Source of the DNA: Parasedimentitalea psychrophila
GTDB lineage: Bacteria > Pseudomonadota > Alphaproteobacteria > Rhodobacterales > Rhodobacteraceae
Assembly: GCF_030285785.1 (NCBI RefSeq)
Contig: NZ_CP127247.1
Location: forward strand, 4,425,501 to 4,489,500
Reading direction: 5' to 3'
Length of the DNA: 64,000 nucleotides
Every line of letters begins with the position of its first letter. Position 1 is the first letter of the stretch. The position numbers were made by a program, and so were the translations under genes. Positions 17,240-26,122 of the stretch are shown in pieces. The notes beneath the pieces are model-generated. The model ran no database searches and had not been told where the DNA came from. It saw nothing but the letters and a program-made list of their open reading frames with translations.

Positions 17240-17976
17240 CAGAATAGTCCTGGATTAAGTGGCGACGCTGCGGTCATGCCGCCGTCAATTGTAAAGAGCT
17301 GCCCAGTTGCAAAAGCGGCATCGTCAGAGGCGAGCCAGACGGCCATAGACGCAATATCGGCAGGTTTTCCAAAACGGCGGGTCGCGTGGCGCGCAAGCGC
17401 ATCTGTTCTGGCCTGTTCAGGGTCGTTTGCCAGATCAAATCCAGCATCCAACATTCCTGTTTCGATCCATCCGGGGCAGATCGCGTTGCAGCGGATGGTG
17501 GGGCCATGATCGACCGCAATCGACCGTGTTAGTCCATGAACAAAGGCTTTTGACGCATTGTACAACGCCATAGAAGGGTCGGCGACATTGCCGGAAATAG
17601 ACCCAATGTTGATGATGGATCCACCCGTGTTCATTTGAGGAATAAGGCTGCGGCAGACATTAAAAACGCCACGGGCGTTGACGCCCATCACCGCGTCCCA
17701 GTCATCATCTGTACTGTCAACGACCGTCTTTTCAACCTGCACGCCTGCGTTGTTCACCACGATGTCCAGCGCTCCCAGGGTCCGCGCAGCTGCCGCAACA
17801 GCTACAGCATTGGATACATCCATTGACACCCAATCCACGTCCAAGCCTTCAGGCTTAGGGCCGCGACCACAGGTAATGACCTCGGCCCCTTCAGAGATAA
17901 AGGCATCTACGATGCCGCGACCAATCCCTTGGCGTCCGCCAGTGATAAACGCCCGTTTTCCCGCCAGCCGTTTCAT
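17239..17976 (-). CDS. SDR family oxidoreductase
   Basis: 245 residues from ATG 17976 (GGGGACAG upstream), not the longer frame that would run into the neighbour. NAD(P) motif TGGRQGIG (12-19), NNAG, catalytic Ser near GSISG and Y-x-x-x-K (YNASK) are present. The ending ATGQLFTIDGGMTA is typical of classical SDRs. Probably acts on a hydroxyl or keto intermediate of the amine pathway; exact substrate not readable. Confidence 0.88.
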   Translation of the reverse strand: MKRLAGKRAFITGGRQGIGRGIVDAFISEGAEVITCGRGPKPEGLDVDWVSMDVSNAVAVAAAARTLGALDIVVNNAGVQVEKTVVDSTDDDWDAVMGVNARGVFNVCRSLIPQMNTGGSIINIGSISGNVADPSMALYNASKAFVHGLTRSIAVDHGPTIRCNAICPGWIETGMLDAGFDLANDPEQARTDALARHATRRFGKPADIASMAVWLASDDAAFATGQLFTIDGGMTAASPLNPGLF

Positions 17977-17989
17977 GCTGTCCCCTTTG

Positions 17990-18922
17990 TTAGAACCCAA
18001 CCTGATCACCGCCCTTGAGTGCCAGTCGTTCTCGTGCCTCCGCAGGAGTCGCAACACTAAGCCCCAGATTTTCAATGATCTCCCTGATCCGGCGAACCTG
18101 CTGAGCGTTCGAGGTGGCCAGTTCCCCTTTGCCGATGAACAGACTGTCTTCTAACCCGACTCGCAGATTACCGCCAAGCATTGCGCTTTGGGTCGCAAAT
18201 GGCATCTGTTGCCGTCCAGCGGCCAGCACCGACCATTCGTAATTTTCGGCCCCAAACAGGCGATCGGCGACCTTGTGCATATGCATCAAGTTATCAAGGT
18301 CAGCCCCAACACCGCCCAGGATGCCAAAAACCATCTGGATGAAAAATGGAGCCTTGATCAGGCCCTGATCGACGAACCATTTGACGTTATAGAGGTGGCT
18401 CAGATCATAACACTCAAATTCAAACTTGGTGCCATGACCTTCGCCCAGTGTTTGCAAGGCATACTTGATTGTTTTGAGGGTGTTAGGAAAGATGAAGTCT
18501 TCGGTCATTTCAAGGAAGGGCCGCTCCCAATCATGTTGGAACTCGGTGTATTTTTGCAGCATCGGAAAAATGCCAAAGTTCATCGACCCCATATTGAGCG
18601 ATGCCATCTCGGGGCTGGTCGATGTTGCGGCCAAAAGCCGTTCATCCATGTTCATGCCCAGACCGCCACCGGTCGAGACGTTGATAATCGCGTCGGTGGA
18701 TTGCTTGATGACAGGCAGGAATTGCTTGAAAAGTTCCGGTCTGGGATCCGGCTTCCCGGTTTCCGGGTCCCGCGCATGAAGATGAATGATGGAGGCCCCG
18801 GCCTCTGCCGCATCAATGCTCGCAGTGGCAATCTCTGCAGGCGTGATCGGCAGGTGCGGAGACATCGACGGCGTGTGTATGCCACCTGTCGGGGCGCAGG
18901 TGATGATGATAGATTTTGACAT
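17990..18922 (-). CDS. BKACE / DUF849 beta-keto acid cleavage enzyme
   Basis: 310 residues from ATG 18922, which overlaps the stop of the SDR upstream. Family signatures: IITCAPTGGIHTPSMSPHLP at the N-terminus, zinc ligands H47 and H49 in IIHLHARDPETG, NVSTGGG and the PFFIQMVFGILGG segment. BKACE enzymes condense a beta-keto acid with acetyl-CoA and split it. With 3-dehydrocarnitine they give a betainyl-CoA and acetoacetate (CdhC). The adjacent dehydrogenase supports that reading, though other quaternary amines are possible. Confidence 0.9.
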   Translation of the reverse strand: MSKSIIITCAPTGGIHTPSMSPHLPITPAEIATASIDAAEAGASIIHLHARDPETGKPDPRPELFKQFLPVIKQSTDAIINVSTGGGLGMNMDERLLAATSTSPEMASLNMGSMNFGIFPMLQKYTEFQHDWERPFLEMTEDFIFPNTLKTIKYALQTLGEGHGTKFEFECYDLSHLYNVKWFVDQGLIKAPFFIQMVFGILGGVGADLDNLMHMHKVADRLFGAENYEWSVLAAGRQQMPFATQSAMLGGNLRVGLEDSLFIGKGELATSNAQQVRRIREIIENLGLSVATPAEARERLALKGGDQVGF

Positions 18923-19716
18923 TAAAGTTTCATCTGTTGCACTTGTGCAGACAGCCCCCCATCCAGGATCCAAAGTTGACCAGAAGCATAACGTGCTTCG
19001 TCCGATGCCAGCCAGTTCACCAGATTGGCGATATCCTCGGGTGTTCCGTAGCTCCGCATTGGGTGAACATCTCGCACTGCTTTTTGTAAGGTTCCGATAT
19101 CGCCACCGCCGCCACCTGAACCATCACCTTTGAAAAAGCTCTGCAACATTGGGGTGTCGATGTAGCCCGGGCAGATCGCATTGACCCTGATCCCTTCGGG
19201 GCCGTGGTCACAGGCCATCGCGCGCGTCAGCGCATGGACAGCCCCTTTGGTGGCGCAATAGGCCGCCAATCCCGGATCCGCGATAAAGCCATCATAAGAC
19301 CCAAAATTGATCAGGCTGGCCGTGACTCCTGATTTCACCGCTTCACGCATCAAAGGAAGCGCATATTTGGAGGTCAGGAAGGTGCCGGTGGCGTTGACCG
19401 CAAAGCTTTGGTTCCACTCGTCCAGAGTCGTCTCTTCCACGGTTTTTTCGATTTCAATACCCGCAGCGTTCACCAGGATGTCCAATTTGCCCTGCTCGGA
19501 CATGACACGGCCCATTGCAGCAATGGCGTCACCCTCGCGCGTTACATCCAGCTTGATGAAGATGCTGTCATCATCGTCATTACCTGCCAGCGATCCTTGC
19601 GGGGTCAAGTCTGCGGCATAGACTGTCGCGCCTTCTTTCACGAACCGGCTGACGATTGCCCGTCCGATACCACCCCGCCCGCCGGTCACCAGAGCGATTT
19701 TACCTTCAAGTCTCAT
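18922..19716 (-). CDS. SDR family oxidoreductase
   Basis: 264 residues. Motif VTGGRGGIG near residues 9-17, NAAG, and the catalytic Y-x-x-x-K (YCATK). The segment FFKGDGSGGGGGDIG in the substrate loop is unusual for its run of glycines. It overlaps the Rieske oxygenase gene by 11 bp and shares its stop/start with the BKACE gene, so it is translationally coupled. Two SDRs in one operon may handle stereoisomers or successive alcohols. Confidence 0.88.
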   Translation of the reverse strand: MRLEGKIALVTGGRGGIGRAIVSRFVKEGATVYAADLTPQGSLAGNDDDDSIFIKLDVTREGDAIAAMGRVMSEQGKLDILVNAAGIEIEKTVEETTLDEWNQSFAVNATGTFLTSKYALPLMREAVKSGVTASLINFGSYDGFIADPGLAAYCATKGAVHALTRAMACDHGPEGIRVNAICPGYIDTPMLQSFFKGDGSGGGGGDIGTLQKAVRDVHPMRSYGTPEDIANLVNWLASDEARYASGQLWILDGGLSAQVQQMKL

Positions 19717-20860
19717 TGCGGTCTCCGTTGGACGCGGTCAGTGGCGCGCTCTTGCCATAGGCATCCAGAACCAACCCATGGAAGTGATGCACTGCGTGTT
19801 CCGATTTCCCCGATCCGTCGGGGTCATGCACAATGCGACCCTGGGTAAACGCAGGCGTGTTCATGCCCCGTTGCACGCTTTCGACCAAGCCGATATCTTC
19901 TACCTGCAAAACCTCATCCAGGTATCGGATCGCATCCAGCTCTGTTGCATCGGGCTCGGGGGTTTCAAGGAAAAAATCGTAGGTTTCCAAGGTGCGGTCT
20001 GGGCCGACAGGGATAATATTCAGCACAATCATGCTGGACCGCCCTGGATAACGCATCAAACATGTGGTGGGCCACAGCCACCAAACCGCATGGGTTTTCA
20101 CCGTCGCATTTGAGACGTCATAAGCGCTGTTTGGACCGTTGCCAGCATCCGCCATATGGCTGGAGTAAATGCCGTAGGTGGTCACCTTGTAGGTGTCCAT
20201 GTCGACCAGATCACAAAAGTCCTTGTGAGCTGTTGGACAATGATAACATTCAAGGAAGTTGTCGACGACGTTCTTCCAGTTTGACTTGATCTCGTAGGTC
20301 AGCCGATGGCCAAAGGTGAGCTGCTCAACATCTGGTGCCCAGTGGCGGACTTCCGTCTCCAGATTATCCGACTGTGAGGAAAGGGAGGAGGCTTTGGGGT
20401 CAAGATTGACGAATACGAAGCCACAGAACTCCTCAACCATGACCTGGTCTAAACAGATGTCACCAGTGACAAAGTCCTTAAGGTTTTCTGTGTGTGGGGC
20501 GCGGGCCAATTGGCCGTCCAGTTTATACACCCATGCATGGTAGGGACACATGATCCGCGTGGTATTTCCCTCGCCCGAAAGTAGCTCGTGCGCCCGATGT
20601 TTGCAGACGTTGTAAAAGGCCCGCAACGTGCCATCCCTGTCACGCACAACTGCAATGGGGTGACCGGCAATTTCCGCGGTTACGTAGGATCCTGGCTCCC
20701 GTGTTTTTTCCACATGACAGACCCATTGCCACGTCTTGCCAATGACTTGTTTCAGGTCAGCATCGAACCATTTGTCTTGCGTATACGCATCAGAACTTAG
20801 GGATTTGGATCGCGATGGGTCCTGATCGTAGCCCAGGGCGATGTTTGATATTTCGGACAC
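19706..20860 (-). CDS. Rieske non-heme iron oxygenase, CntA/GbcA-like alpha subunit
   Basis: 384 residues from a GTG at 20860 with GGAGG eight bases upstream; the longer ATG form at 20956 adds residues foreign to the family. Rieske ligands are C86-x-H88 and C105-x2-H108. The catalytic iron site is NFLECYHCPTAH with E204 in the bridging position, H207 and H212. Glutamate in place of aspartate at the bridge is a mark of carnitine/betaine-type oxygenases. First gene of the operon. No reductase gene is nearby, so an electron donor must come from elsewhere. Confidence 0.9.
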   Translation of the reverse strand: MSEISNIALGYDQDPSRSKSLSSDAYTQDKWFDADLKQVIGKTWQWVCHVEKTREPGSYVTAEIAGHPIAVVRDRDGTLRAFYNVCKHRAHELLSGEGNTTRIMCPYHAWVYKLDGQLARAPHTENLKDFVTGDICLDQVMVEEFCGFVFVNLDPKASSLSSQSDNLETEVRHWAPDVEQLTFGHRLTYEIKSNWKNVVDNFLECYHCPTAHKDFCDLVDMDTYKVTTYGIYSSHMADAGNGPNSAYDVSNATVKTHAVWWLWPTTCLMRYPGRSSMIVLNIIPVGPDRTLETYDFFLETPEPDATELDAIRYLDEVLQVEDIGLVESVQRGMNTPAFTQGRIVHDPDGSGKSEHAVHHFHGLVLDAYGKSAPLTASNGDRNET

Positions 20861-21144
20861 AAGGCAGCCTCCGCATTGGTGTACTAAATGGTATTCTGCC
20901 GTTGCCCTGCAATCATTCTTAACCTGATTGGCCTCACCTTTAACATAACTGGACATACCGCACCAAAGACACCCAATTTACCTGCTTTCAGCATACCAGC
21001 ATTTCGCAGATCAGATCAGATTTCGATGCCAGATCTCTGACTTCTGCTTATCCGTGAAAAATATCCGTCGACGATAGGCAATGATCTACACTCCATATTT
21101 CTAAAAATACTAAAGTGTTGCATCGACCCGTTGAAAACACACCG
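20861..21144. other. Promoter region of the amine operon
   Basis: About 280 bp upstream of the Rieske gene with no gene of its own. The leftward operon promoter must lie here. It is bordered on the right by a dispersed-repeat copy. Confidence 0.45.
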
Positions 21145-21260
21145 CACTGCAGTCGTCGGTGCACGCTGCAGCGAACGGCTCCTTACCGCCCTTAGTGCCC
21201 CATATGCCGCGTCATGCTGCACCCGGCACGAATGTCGTAGAAGGGCTGATAACCGCCGTT
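21145..21260. repeat. Dispersed intergenic repeat (right edge of prophage 1 cargo)
   Basis: One of the fullest copies: GCAGCGAACGGCTCC, then ACCGCCCTTAGTG, followed by CATATGCCGCGTCATGCTGCA and TGTCGTAGAAGGGCTGA. The same order occurs at 35100-35245. It closes the cargo block just before phage gene G. Confidence 0.75.
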
Positions 21261-21499
21261 AGACGTGTTTGGCACCAATGACCGGTTAGGACCGTTCGCT
21301 CCTGTAGACCAATGACAATAAGCAAGGGCATTGTCCGCAATCGAGCCAATTGTGATCATCGCAGCGACTGGCTGCGATCCACTCGCTCGTTACTCATTTG
21401 CGGTGAGAGTCGTATCGTTTACGAATGAGAAAAACCGGCGGCTTCAGCCAAAGAGCTTGGCGACCTGATGCCAGCAACAACAGCAAAGGTAGAATTACC

Positions 21500-21991
21500 A
21501 TGGCCAGCATCGAGTACAACACCGACACTCTGGACCCGGCCCTGGCTGCGGTAGCTGCGGCTGTGAGCGATATGACCCCGGTGATGGACGCCATTGGCGA
21601 ATTGCTGCTGGTCTCGGCCCAGGACCGCGTGCGCGACGGCGAGCAACCCGACGGCACGCCTTTTGCCCCACGCACGCAGACCACTCTGGACCGTTATGCC
21701 AAACTGGGGCTAACCTTTGGCGCACCGCTGAATGTCTCGGGAGATATGCGCAACACCCTGTTTTATGAGGCCGACCAGGACAAGGTTGAATACGGTTCAA
21801 ACGCCATTCAAGCCGCCGTGATGCAGTTCGGAGCAGCCAAGGGCGCTTTTGGCAAGGCTTCAAACGGCTCTTCAATCCCCTGGGGCACAATCCCAGCCCG
21901 CCCGTTCATCGGCCTGTCTGATGAAGACCAAAGCAATATCGTCGCCGAGTTGGAAGACTGGCTGGAAGAGGCCGCCATCCGCCGGGATTGA
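21500..21991 (+). CDS. Phage virion morphogenesis protein (Mu G-like), prophage 1
   Basis: 163 residues from ATG 21500. The protein is nearly the same as the one at 57926 (YNTDTLDPALAAVAAAV ... LDRYAKLGLTFG ... SSIPWGTIPARPFIGLSD). The family acts in tail or head completion. Here it is an island: cargo genes precede it where F should be, and the protease after it is cut short. Still intact as a reading frame, but probably not useful on its own. Confidence 0.88.
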   Translation: MASIEYNTDTLDPALAAVAAAVSDMTPVMDAIGELLLVSAQDRVRDGEQPDGTPFAPRTQTTLDRYAKLGLTFGAPLNVSGDMRNTLFYEADQDKVEYGSNAIQAAVMQFGAAKGAFGKASNGSSIPWGTIPARPFIGLSDEDQSNIVAELEDWLEEAAIRRD

Positions 21992-22037
21992 CCGGTGCGT
22001 AAATCCCCGCCAACCTGATCAAATCTCATGAGCCGCC

Positions 22038-22061
22038 ACACCCACAACTAGTTGTGGGTGT
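22038..22061. promoter_or_regulatory. 24-bp palindrome before protease gene (late-promoter candidate)
   Basis: Perfect dyad ACACCCACAACT/AGTTGTGGGTGT, 32 bases before the protease ATG. Related dyads at 58466-58489 (same spacing, same gene) and 48222-48239 (before the endolysin). In Mu, late promoters activated by C lie just before lys and I, exactly these genes. A terminator is the alternative, helped by the following GTTTTTGCC. Confidence 0.6.
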
Positions 22062-22093
22062 CTGCGTTTTTGCCCTTCTGCATAAATGGCTGC

Positions 22094-22210
22094 ATGAGTA
22101 AAACCCCACAAACCGCCTTTATCTCCCAGACTGCCCAGCTCTGGCCCGATGACAACGGACAGGGGCCGGGCGACCGCCCCCTCCCCCCCTTGACCGCCCT
22201 ATCTATGAGC
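22094..22210 (+). pseudogene. Stump of phage protease gene (Mu I-like)
   Basis: The start (MSKTPQTAFISQTAQLWPDD) matches the first ~25 codons of the protease at 58522. After about codon 30 the homology ends, and from about 22208 the sequence CCGCTTCAAAGG matches the DNA just upstream of mor in the early operon. So a deletion joined protease to mor. Confidence 0.75.
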
Positions 22211-22230
22211 CGCTTCAAAGGGGCCGCGTC

Positions 22231-22578
22231 ATGACCGTTTCTGACCTGCCCCATCCAAAACCAACCGCACAGGTCGAACCCTACTTCGAGGTCCTGGGCC
22301 TGGACGACACCCTGCGATTTATAGAAGCCTTTGGCGGCACCGAAATCTATATTGCGGGCAACCCGCAAACCCGCTCTAGCGTGGTCGCCCTACTGGGGTA
22401 TGATAAGGCCAAGGCCTTGACGGAAATATCTGACCGGTTACAGCCTCGCGTCCCTCTGGCTAAAAAGTGGCGCGCCCTCGCTTATAAAGCCCAAGGCCTG
22501 TTGACGGTGCAAATCGCCCGAAAACTCTGCGTTACCGATGTCGCCGTGCGCAATTGGCTGCGATCTGAAGCAACCTAA
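22231..22578 (+). CDS. Mor/C-type activator, third copy, shortened C-terminus
   Basis: 115 residues; residues 1-113 align closely with the 135-residue proteins at 8553 and 44112, including FIEAFGGTEIYIAGNP and the HTH (VQIARKLCVTDVAVRNWL). It lacks the last ~20 residues, which lie beyond the HTH. One HTH residue differs (Cys for Gly in KLCVTD), which may weaken the turn. It is preceded by the late-promoter-like dyad and the protease stump. Confidence 0.8.
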   Translation: MTVSDLPHPKPTAQVEPYFEVLGLDDTLRFIEAFGGTEIYIAGNPQTRSSVVALLGYDKAKALTEISDRLQPRVPLAKKWRALAYKAQGLLTVQIARKLCVTDVAVRNWLRSEAT

Positions 22579-22757
22579 GACCCTGCCCGTTGACCCTGTC
22601 TGCACTCTTTGCCTCTCGGTTCTGACCTCTAGGGGGCAAGCTGAGTTCATCACCCGCTATGACCGGCTCCGCGCTGCTCTATCCGGACCCGCCCAGCGGG
22701 GACTGCGCGGACACACTATGGCAAGGCAATGTGTGCACCAGAGGGCTTTGAAACCTG

Positions 22758-23558
22758 GTGCGGTGGATTAGATCAGCCAGAACACGCAGTCAGCTTGACC
22801 GTGGCCAAGCCGCCTTATTCAAGGACCGCCTGGTCAACCGCGTTCTGACTGGGCAGGCCGGGCAAAAATCCGGCCCGGTGCAGATCACTCTGGACAACCG
22901 CATCGAGTTACCCCAGGTGGGCGCTGTCCAGGACATCGTCGCCAAATTCGCCGGTGAAAATGGTCTTAAAACCGCCGTTTCAGAGAGTTTGAAAGCCTAC
23001 TTTTACGGCTACCTGGCGCAGACCGCCGAAAGCGATCTGAACTTCCTGACCCGTTTAGCGCTCGATCTGGATGCCACCGCCAAACCGGCAGGCGGTGCGC
23101 TGGTCTTTGTCAAACGTGGCGAGGGCAAAGCGGCTGATGGCACTGACCTTCCGGTGCCGGTTATTACCCTGGCGCAGATGAGCCGGGCCAACTGGAAAGT
23201 GACCGGCCGGGGAAAGTACGGCAAGGTCATTGCCGAATGGTCCGAACTGGGCGCGGCCTCGGTCAACCAGGTCAGCGCCGGTGATAAAGAGCCGCTTCTT
23301 CAGCTACGCCACCGCCATGCCAGCCAAGGTGAGGCCCAACGCGCCGCCGACAGTGCCCTGCAGCGTAGCAAACGCGCCAGCGGCAAGATATCGATCCAGC
23401 TTGCTGGGTTTATCGGTGACCTGTTGGCCGAGGGCTTTGTCGAGTTGCAGGGCATCCACCCGGCCCTGACCGGCCAGTGGCTGGTCTCGCAGGTCACCCA
23501 TCGTCTGGGCGGCACCCTGATCACCAGTTTTGATGCAGAAAGGGACAACGATGGCTGA
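22758..23558 (+). pseudogene. Phage late control gpD-like tail gene, N-terminus lost
   Basis: 266 codons. The C-terminal two thirds fit the gpD/baseplate hub family: YFYGYLAQTAESDLNFLTRL, then LQLRHRHASQGEAQRAADSA, then SIQLAGFIGDLLAEGFVELQ and GQWLVSQVTHRL. The first ~25 codons do not fit, and about 90 N-terminal residues of the usual protein are missing. Upstream DNA (22579-22757) is jumbled. In Mu-like phages this gene belongs near the end of the tail operon, far from mor. Confidence 0.75.
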
Positions 23559-23579
23559 GCGCGGCGGGCAAAGCTGCTA

Positions 23580-24139
23580 GGGACAAATCCAATTGTGATC
23601 ATGGCGCAAAGAACCCTTTCAGAGATCAGCCCATAGGTAGCTAACGGCCCTGAGCCGCCGTTCATGACCACTGCGGCGAATGGCTGGTCAGAGCCCTTTT
23701 TGACTGATTTGAAGATGTCGCTGCTTGAACAGAGGTTTGGATGCGCGAAGGCCATTCATAACCCCACTCAGACATTCAAGAGAGAACTGTCCGAGCGAGT
23801 TTTTCATATTGACGGGTGCCGACTTACTTCATCTCGGCGAAGTCACCAGGTGTCCGCCGTGCACTTGCTGGCAGACAGGGCCTTTGATGCAGATTGGCTA
23901 CGTAATGATCTGATGGATCGTGACATCATCCTCGTCATGCCACCGAAACCCACCCGGAAGGTTCCAGCGGAGTTCGACAAGGAAACCCACAAATGGCGGC
24001 ATTTGATCGAAAAATACTTCGGCAACCTGAAGAAAATCAGAGAGATAGCCAAGCGCTCTTGCAGAGCAAACCAGAGTGTCAAAGCCTTAATCTCAATCGC
24101 GGCAACGATCATTCACTCAAGGTGAATGTCAACAGTCCC
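23580..24139 (+). mobile_element. Remnant of an IS5-family (IS427-like) insertion sequence
   Basis: The segment from about 23860 encodes a transposase C-terminus: LLADRAFDADWLRNDL, MPPKPTRK and the catalytic-glutamate region HKWRHLIEKYFGNLKKIRE. The ends read GGGAC ... GTCCC and are both flanked by TA, as expected for the TA target duplication of this group. The transposase N-terminus is missing; its place holds a copy of the dispersed repeat (about 23640-23700). Not autonomous. Confidence 0.75.
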
Positions 24140-24294
24140 TAATCCTACAATTTTTCAGTGCATTTGTACCGATACAATAATTGTGCCGCTTTTCGCGTGC
24201 ACATGTCGCAAGTCGCACATCAAAGCCTAAATCTCGCGTTTTATTGTGCAATACTCAACCGAGGGCTCGCCCCTCTCAGCAACGCGGCATTGTC

Positions 24295-25080
24295 ATGAAA
24301 CTCATCCACCTTACCGACCTGCACCTCACCCCTTCAGGCGCTGAGCTGGCCGGTTCCGACCCTTCGGCCCGTCTCTCACACTGTCTCAAGGATATTGAGC
24401 AGTGGCACAGCGACGCCAGCTTCTGCGTCATTTCCGGCGATTTGGCAGATCGTGCCAACCCAGCAGCCTATTCCTGGCTGAAAGAGCAACTGGCCGGGTT
24501 TTCCATCCCGACCTTTCTAATGGTCGGGAATCACGATGATCGATCTGTTTTCCTAAGCGTCTTTGACGATCATCCCCGTGACGACAATGGGTTCGTCCAG
24601 CATAGCCACCAAACAGAGGATAGCCTGTTCCTGTTTCTGGACACCACCAGCGACGGCGCCAACCCAGATGAGGGGCAATTGTGCCCACAGCGTCTGGATT
24701 GGTTGCGGACCCAATTGATCAATGCCGGGGACACGCCTGTTTACCTGTTCATGCACCACCCACCATTTGATATCGGCATCACTTTCGTCGACGACATCAA
24801 ACTCGTACAGCATCAGGAGTTTGCCGACGTTCTGAAACAGGGCCGCAACATCCGACATGTGTTTTATGGTCACGTACATCGAACCACATATGTGCAATGG
24901 AACGGGGTCTCCTTCACCTCGCTCCCCAGCCTGAACCATCAGATCCCGCTGATCCCCGCAAGCACCGGCACACCCTATAGCTCCGAGCCCCCGGGATATG
25001 GCGTTGTGCTGCTGAACGGCGACCAGATGACAGTCCATGTCGATGCCTTCCTAAATCGCGGTGCGATTTTCCGGAGCTAA
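24295..25080 (+). CDS. Metallophosphoesterase, CpdA-like phosphodiesterase
   Basis: 261 residues from ATG 24295. All calcineurin-type motifs are present in order: DLHL (D8, H10), GDLAD, GNHDD, MHHPP and GHVHR. These bind two metals. The closest functional classes are class III cyclic nucleotide phosphodiesterases and glycerophosphodiesterases. A three-base gap to the following EamA transporter gene implies cotranscription, so the two may handle the same phosphorylated compound or its product. Confidence 0.9.
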   Translation: MKLIHLTDLHLTPSGAELAGSDPSARLSHCLKDIEQWHSDASFCVISGDLADRANPAAYSWLKEQLAGFSIPTFLMVGNHDDRSVFLSVFDDHPRDDNGFVQHSHQTEDSLFLFLDTTSDGANPDEGQLCPQRLDWLRTQLINAGDTPVYLFMHHPPFDIGITFVDDIKLVQHQEFADVLKQGRNIRHVFYGHVHRTTYVQWNGVSFTSLPSLNHQIPLIPASTGTPYSSEPPGYGVVLLNGDQMTVHVDAFLNRGAIFRS

Positions 25081-25083
25081 GAC

Positions 25084-25947
25084 ATGGACAATTTCTGGAT
25101 TCTTCTCGTCTTAGCCTCGGCTCTGCTTCATCCGTTTCGCGATCTGACACTGAAGGGAGTGGCACACCCGGTCTCTTGCTATGTCGGGGTCTGCCTCAGC
25201 TGGGTAATCTTTGCTGGGGCACAGGCGACCCTTAGCGGCCAAAGCCTGCGCCTGCCACTGTCGGTCTGGCCTCTGGTCATCCTATCGGCGCTGGGTCTCG
25301 GTTTCTACTACTACGGCACTCTGGCGGCGGTCCGGAGGGGCAATTTGTCAGTCTACTATCCGATCATCAGGTCCTCGCCGATTGCCATTGTGATCATCAG
25401 CTGGCTGTTTCTTGGGCAAAGCTACGCCTGGATTACGCTTGCGGGTGTTGGCTTGATTATCCTGGCTGGTCTCGGGATTCAAAAACCTCCCGGCGGCCTG
25501 CTGGAGGATGCCAAAGCGTTTGGTCTTGCGGTGATGGCAATGATCGCCTCGGCGGTTTATGCGTTGGCAGACGCAGTTGCGATGCAAGACGTGGCCGCTG
25601 CCCCGTTCCTCTTTTCTACCTATATCTTGGTCACCTTGATGCTCGCTGCGGCGCGATCCTGGGAGGACCGGCATCTGTCCGAACCGTTTTGGGGCGTGAT
25701 CCGAGGCTGGCAGCAGGCGCCGTGGCGAATTCTGTTTGCCGGGGCGACTTCCTATGTCTCCTATCTTTTGATCCTCAAGGCCTTTCAACTGGGTGCTGAA
25801 ACAGCTGCTGTCAGTTCGGTCCGTCAGGCCTCGATTCCAATCTCAGTGATCATGGCCGCCGTGATCCTCAAGGAGCCACGTTTCCTGAAACGGATCGGCT
25901 GGGCCTGCCTATTGGCACTGGGTATTATTTTAGTTGCTTTCAGCTAG
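25084..25947 (+). CDS. EamA/DMT-family inner-membrane transporter
   Basis: 287 residues with about ten hydrophobic helices in two EamA repeats (first about 1-137, second about 145-287). Starts three bases after the phosphodiesterase stop. DMT transporters move amino acids, nucleotides or metabolites. Substrate unknown. The ending GWACLLALGIILVAFS is a normal last helix. Confidence 0.88.
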   Translation: MDNFWILLVLASALLHPFRDLTLKGVAHPVSCYVGVCLSWVIFAGAQATLSGQSLRLPLSVWPLVILSALGLGFYYYGTLAAVRRGNLSVYYPIIRSSPIAIVIISWLFLGQSYAWITLAGVGLIILAGLGIQKPPGGLLEDAKAFGLAVMAMIASAVYALADAVAMQDVAAAPFLFSTYILVTLMLAAARSWEDRHLSEPFWGVIRGWQQAPWRILFAGATSYVSYLLILKAFQLGAETAAVSSVRQASIPISVIMAAVILKEPRFLKRIGWACLLALGIILVAFS

Positions 25948-26035
25948 AAGCCACGTAGGCATCTGCAGAACCTTCGGGCAAATCGAGATCAGGCGCGGTG
26001 GGGGCGGATCGCGATGCGATCTAATCCCCCTGCCG

Positions 26036-26122
26036 CTAAAACGGAATGTCATTGCAGACGAAGACATAGGCAGCCACCACTTTCTTGGTCCCCGCCTTGC
26101 CAAACTCCACCTCAAGCTTGTC
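26036..26122 (-). pseudogene. Scar: last codons of a UvrD-type helicase gene
   Basis: On the reverse strand, the last codons read DKLEVEFGKAGTKKVVAAYV plus a short tail to TAG at 26036. That is the family C-terminus of UvrD/PcrA (form KLxVxFDKAGxKKVxxxFV). Upstream it runs straight into the dispersed repeat at 26123, so only the tail is left. Short but distinctive. Confidence 0.55.

Noticed and set aside
20861-20956. ATG start at 20956 for the Rieske oxygenase
   Set aside because: The added 32 residues do not resemble the family and a GGAGG site stands eight bases before the GTG at 20860.
21145-21260. Dispersed repeats as integron attC sites
   Set aside because: No GTTRRRY/RYYYAAC core sites or imperfect attC fold could be read, and no integron integrase is present.
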